Positions 59,055 through 64,000 of a stretch of DNA of 64,000 bases are shown piece by piece. The position numbers and the translations under genes are program-made. The DNA comes from Forficula auricularia (taxonomy: Eukaryota; Arthropoda; Insecta; Dermaptera; Forficulidae). The first letter of the stretch is position 1. Each line of letters starts with the position of its first letter. The notes beneath the pieces were generated by a model. The model was not told the DNA's origin. It searched no databases and saw only the letters and a list, made by a program, of their open reading frames with translations. The stretch covers positions 558,001-622,000 of the forward strand of contig JALMQS010000887.1 in NCBI GenBank assembly GCA_024734495.1, read 5' to 3'.

Positions 59055-59262
59055 AGAAATTTCAGGGACTGGTTTCTGAGTTGAAGGTATCTGTGGTTGG
59101 AAGACTGAAAATGATGTGTAGTCGAAGGCGGATGGCTTAAGCAGTCTCTAGAATTCATAGATAAACCGGAGAATGCTTTTTTCGGTTGGTATCTAATTTC
59201 ATCGAGAAGGGGTGTTAAATGCTTGAAAATCGGATGTTTCGCACAAATGAGGCATTATAATT
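59055..59262 (-). pseudogene. Jockey/CR1-like LINE C-terminus fragment, copy 3
   Basis: Minus-strand frames give HPFSMKLDTNRKKHS, NSRDCLSHPPSTT and SSNHRYLQLRNQSLKF, aligning with the HPFAV..., SRDWNSLP and THRYFQL parts of the copy at 57453. More decayed, with stops and frameshifts. Confidence 0.65.
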
Positions 59263-59274
59263 ATTATGTTAAAT

Positions 59275-59590
59275 TGAAAGTTTTTTGCTGAGAATAGCAG
59301 AATTTTTATAAATTGAAGGAGACAATAAAAGAGTGTGTCTACTGCTGAAATTATAAATTTTATTTATAATGAGACTATAGTTTCGAGAGCTTTGCCCTCT
59401 TCATCAGTATATTACAATTGATTGACAGGAATTAATGTATGAATGGTAAATAAATCTCACTTACCATTCATTCATTAATTCCTGTGAATCAAATGTAATA
59501 GACTGATGAAGAGAGCAAATCTCTCGTTATAAATAAAATTTACAATTTCAGCAGAAGACACACTCTTTTATTGTCTCCTTCAATAATTTA
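59275..59590. mobile_element. Hammerhead-bearing foldback, family 1, copy 3
   Basis: Arms 59320-59450 and 59460-59585 are inverted repeats (GGAGACAATAAAAGAGTGTG, ATTAATTCCTGT). Begins GAGAATAGCAGAATTTTTAT like other members. The left arm ribozyme-like core is complete; the right arm lacks GAAACTATAG. Confidence 0.8.
59373..59407 (-). ncRNA. Hammerhead-like motif, CTATAG type, intact
   Basis: CTGATGA (59407-59401), extra A, 6-bp stem GAGGGC/GCTCTC with an AAA loop and one G-U pair, GAAA (59384-59381), palindrome CTATAG (59375-59380), TC. Confidence 0.65.
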
Positions 59591-59639
59591 CTAATGTATG
59601 GATTTCATTCCGTCGAGATGGTTTCTATAAATTAGGGAA

Positions 59640-59745
59640 AGAGTAGACCATATAATTAAAAATAATACATTCTATCTCGGAACTAATAGATGACACCCTC
59701 TTGTGATTTTCTTAGAAAATTTAAATCTATTCTATCGGTCATTTG
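59640..59745 (+). repeat. SINE-like family D fragment
   Basis: 3' part only: TAATTAAAAATAATACATTC and GACACCCTCTTGTGATTTTC. Confidence 0.55.
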
Positions 59746-60569
59746 AACTCTCTCATAATATGCTTTTTGATCTCCTATTAGTCTCTTTTGGCATAAAGGT
59801 AACGATTTAAGGCTTTTCTTGTTGAACGAAACGCCATGATGTGTATATTAATTTGTTTTGATCAAATTAGAGATTTTTTTGAAATATTTAATTAAATCTA
59901 ATCAAAACAGTATTTTTCCCCCTTTATGAATAAAACTTCATCATATCGCGTATGGTTTGTTAATAAATTCTAAAGTATTAGTAAAATTTAAATAAAAATG
60001 AAAAAATAATTGCTTTTAAGATTTATTTACCTTTGGAGAGACAGCCAGGTATAACAGAAGTTGCCTCTAATGGTTTTCAACACCGTCTGAAATAAAGAAG
60101 GAAACGGTTAGAGCTAGAAAGCTGCAGATTTACACAAAGCTAGTAATTTTTTAATAAAAATTTTTGAGACAAATTTCAGCTCATTAGCTATAATATTTCA
60201 AGGAATTTTCTATAGCTATTCGATTTTAATCTAAAATTTACACATTATTCTTTTAGAAGTTTTCAAAGTCTAAAATACCAACAGTTTTTTACTTTAGAAA
60301 TATGTACAAGAATTTTGGTATAAGAATAAGCTATGACTCTCTATTTATAAGAAATTATTGTTATTATAATCCATAAATAAGCAAGCTTGAAAATGATTTT
60401 TTGCTCGATTCGGTCATTTTTAGACAAGCTAGTGTAACTAGTGAATTATTTTGTACAAATGTTGTGTATAGTTTTAGAATATATGTATCAACATACTAAC
60501 CCCAAAACATTGGCAATGGGTATTGAAATTAGCTTATGTTTATGAAATCAAAAAGCGGTCAATTGCGAG

Positions 60570-60865
60570 TCACAGTACCTTTTTAATATAAGAAAATAGG
60601 ATTTTAATTAAAAATTTTGTAGTTTAAAATAAATTTTATGAAAATATTCAATTTCTTCTCTCCGGCCCTCGAGGACCCTCAAAGTTGCTAGACCTAGTGT
60701 TCTTTGAATTTATATAATAGGTATAGGTATCGATCTTATTTTATCGATTCCATCTATCTGGAGGTTCACAGTATGTCTGTTATATAAGAAAATAGTATTT
60801 TGATTAAGAATTTTGTAGTTTAAAAGATATGTAATGAAAAGATTCAATTTCTTCTCTCTGGGAGC
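60570..60865 (+). repeat. Direct duplication, ~95 bp at 195-bp spacing
   Basis: 60570-60665 and 60765-60865 share ATAAGAAAATAG, AATTTTGTAGTTTAAAA and TTCAATTTCTTCTCTC. Purpose unknown. Confidence 0.6.
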
Positions 60866-60899
60866 GAATCAACTAGAAATGCCAAAAAGTTTTATTTTT

Positions 60900-61955
60900 T
60901 CTCATTACATATAAAATTAATCTATTGAAATTTCATATCTGTATGTTATTTTCATTTATCTTTTATATCAAATAATTATTATTAGGAAATTTGCATTTTA
61001 AAGGGTAGTTTATTTGAAGTTCAATTTGAAAAAAACGTTAAAACTCTGTTGCGAAAACAGAATGTGACACAGGGGGAGAGGGGGTCTAAAAATCTTCGTG
61101 TGACATAATTTATGGAGGGCCCCTAAGAAGGTATTTTTTGATATTCGAACCTTAAAGGGGGAAAGAGCCCCAAAATATGTTTTCAGAGTTTTTCAAGATC
61201 TTTTAAACCAGAAAAGATTTATATATGGTTTTAGTTTAGAATAGTGAAGCATTAAAATAATAAAAACCCATATTTGTGTATTTTGTTCAATTTGCACCTA
61301 AAACGGAGTTATAGTCATTTTAGTGTAAATTTTTGAAATTTTTAAAGTGCTCTCTCCTCGGATTTTTAATTTTTAACATTCAATTTTGGTATATGGGTCT
61401 ATTGTTGAAATATCTCTGCAGTTTTTTCATTTATTTTTTTTTTCAAAATTGGACCTCTCAATCGAAAACGGAGAACTTTTGATTTTAGGGTCTTAAACAC
61501 ATAAGGAAGGCTTCATATCTTCTATGCTTTTCAAGTTATTGAGCTCATTTTTGGGATATAGGTAGGTGTCTTTTTCAAATTACATTCAAGTACCGGCCGT
61601 CGCAACTAATCTATTATAAAATTTTAACATTGTTGTATAAATATTATTTTTTTGTTTGTATTTTTAATATAAATTATAGATATTTAGAAATTTCAATTTC
61701 TTTGGCACCTATCAATTGTACTTAGAGAAAATGTTTAATTGTAATCTTATTCACTGCGAGTCACGTTTTATTGTATAATATATTGAACTTGATTGCTATC
61801 TTTGATTTAATAAACTAGAGCTTGATATTTTAATTGTGGACAATAATTAAAATATATACTGCTCAAAATGGTAGAAATGAGATATTTTTGTTAATTTCTT
61901 AAAAAAGAAAAAAAAGCATTTGGCGACAAATGCAGAGTTAGATTTTATTGGTAAA
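60900..61955. other. AT-rich sequence, nothing recognised
   Basis: GC-richer spots (61075-61170, 61594-61612) are not assignable. Confidence 0.35.
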
Positions 61956-61959
61956 ACCA

Positions 61960-62180
61960 TGAGACATTCCTCTACTGTATCCGAGATGTTATAGATAATT
62001 TTTATTGCTTGTTAGAAGGGCATTCACCTCTCTAGGGAATGCAATTCCAATGCTAAAAACAATTCAGGTCAATGTCTCCCCTTCGAGTCAAAACTAATCT
62101 TAAACTTAGATATGTAATAAACTAAATATTTCACTCAAAATTGTAAATCTTTCTGTAAAATTTCACTACTGATTCTAAAT
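61960..62180 (-). repeat. SINE-like family D, minus copy
   Basis: Complement shares the CATCTCGGA end and GAAATTTTACAGAAAGATTT block with the copies at 610 and 57085. Confidence 0.5.
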
Positions 62181-62534
62181 TTAAACAAATAACATAGACT
62201 TTAAAAAGAAAATGTTGAGTTTTTTATTTTCCGAAGTGGTAAATACAATCCTAGTTTAATAAAAATCAGATTTAGTAGAGAACACTCTCGTTATTTTCTA
62301 GTGAATATCTTTGGTTTTATAGGCTTATTTTAAAAAATAAACATTTATTTTAAACAAAAGACACCATGGAATCATGTAGGTATTGAAGAAACAAAATTTA
62401 AAAAAATAAAAAAAAAATAAGTATAAAATTGAATGAAAGAAAGAAGAAAAAAATTTCCCTTATAAACATGGATTAATAATTCGAGTTAGTGCTATTTTTT
62501 ATTAATGGGATGAAAAAAATGAACAAAAAATTAT

Positions 62535-64000
62535 TTATTAGAAAAAATCAAAGGGTTGTTTTCTGCTAATTGCAAATAAACATATATACATATTAGAAAT
62601 TATACAAATACGGCCGTTCTCTCTTTCTTTCAAAGATGTATAAGAACAAAGTTAATGACTGACGTATTTTAGAAAATAATAGGTACAGAACTTTTGGTAT
62701 TCAAGTCTGAATTCTACTTAGTCGGGTTATATCTAAAATAATAGCAGATTAAATGAAAAAATAAATGTGATGTGGCCATCACATGAGTTTGGCATACATC
62801 CTTCTCCCTCTCGTATATTATAATTAAATTTAAAAAATTCGGTTATGTACTTAAGACCACACGACAGAAGTGATAACTTATATGTCATTTATAATTCTAA
62901 TATTCTAAAATTATTTTTTGAAAATGAATAATTAATATATTTTCCGACAATAATTGAACTGACACTAGACCACAGCTCAAGCATGACCCGTGACGTGACG
63001 TGACTCGTGACATTTACTGCCCAGGAAAATTAAATGTACATGAGCGCCAAAATTCAAATATAAGATATTAATTTGATCTTAGAGTTAATGCTACAGCGCC
63101 ATCTGTGGCTTGAATTGGTAGCCAACCGTGACGCCTGACACGTGATGCATGACGGCTCAATCCCATTTACTGCCAAGTAAAATAAAAAGTGTGCAAGTCG
63201 CACCAAAAGAAGTTATCACTTCAAAAATCAAATTTTTAATCATTTATAACAATTTAGTTAACTCTGAGAAATTTAGTCCAAATCGAAAAAAGGGTTTAAA
63301 TTTTTATAAATAATCATTCCTAATTTTGCGTTCGATTTCAACCAAAATTTAATTGGCTCTTAATTTCAATATAAAATATTAAAAAATAAAATTTTGGTTT
63401 TGATATTTTTATTAATATAGCGTACAAAAACTTTAGGAACACGCACAAACTAACCCACCCACCCACTAGCAGACATTTTAATATAATAATGAATATCTCT
63501 TAAAATATAAATTTTTCATCTTCACTATATCGTATAAAATCTTATTATAAAACGAATTTTTTTATTTTTTATCAAAATAGTTCAGGTTGTTTTCGAGATA
63601 TTTGGAAAATACCAAGCAAAAAATTACTATTTTCATGCACGTTAACAAATAATCGTGAACTAATAATCTATTTATTATGGATTGTCATTATTTGCAATTT
63701 TAAATATTGTATTAATACCGATATAGTGATTTAATATTCTGCGCCTGTCGATGCAATGCGCAACGCAGGGTGGTTTTTCGAATGCATACCCTAACAAAGC
63801 CAGGCGGCGCTCCATCCAAGTCTGGCGTATTTCAAATGCCAACAGAGTTTATAGAATAAACTAATAAATAAATTGAAGAATAGATTGATATTTAAAATTT
63901 CCTTCTACTGAAAAATTAGAAGGAATTCATTGTTTAGGTGAATGCCTTCAAAGCGAGGGATGAATCGCGATTGGAATTAGGTGTACACGTCTTTGGAATT
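62535..64000. repeat. Family A arm, then repeat H and unassigned sequence
   Basis: 62535-62590 is a family A arm. 62985-63170 has a repeated GTGACGTGAC/CATTTACTGCC pattern. 63290-63660 is repeat H, copy 3. No coding exon seen to the window end. Confidence 0.4.

Overview
This window looks like an AT-rich, repeat-laden stretch of an arthropod (most likely insect) nuclear genome holding part of one gene. The evidence is spliced coding exons with GT-AG introns of 2 to 11 kb, tRNA-derived SINEs, Helitrons, hAT, Tc1/mariner (Tigger-like) and Harbinger-type DNA elements, and fragments of non-LTR retrotransposons. I cannot name the species.

The gene is a tau/MAP2/MAP4-family microtubule-associated protein on the + strand. 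A ~2.9 kb exon (18936-21832) encodes a Gln-rich, then Ser/Pro/Arg repeat (ERPPSSA-type) projection region. It is followed by a 44-nt microexon (24194-24237), a basic SP/TP-rich exon (29406-29574) and two exons (34405-34616, 37868-38053) that together encode four PGGG microtubule-binding repeats. A possible 36-nt exon lies at 49509-49544. Exons 2 to 5 join in a single frame. Exon 1 to exon 2 does not: it is off by one base next to an A7 run, so an exon is unseen or the sequence carries an indel. The start codon exon and the stop codon exon were not found.

Everything else is introns or flank filled with mobile elements. 1-18.9 kb: two full-length Helitrons in opposite orientation (2543-3352, 9066-9864), nested foldbacks, two hAT-type elements and a LINE 3' fragment. 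22-38 kb: introns with foldbacks, a hAT element with target duplication (35012-36196) and a SINE that abuts the acceptor of the last repeat exon. 38-49.5 kb: the long intron, with a Tigger-like element and elements inserted in one another. 49.5-64 kb: Jockey/CR1-like LINE tails, a Harbinger-type MITE, SINEs and more foldbacks.

The most striking structure is a group of short foldback (inverted-repeat) elements. Their arms carry a compact hammerhead-ribozyme-like core: CTGANGA, one extra nucleotide, a short stem, GAAA, a tiny self-complementary stretch (CG, CTATAG, CATG or CGCG), then TC. At least ten loci in several sequence families show it. Three members are bounded by 12 to 13 bp target duplications, and one sits inside another inside a third. 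I infer non-autonomous, probably Penelope-related retroelements whose ribozymes would act as dimers.
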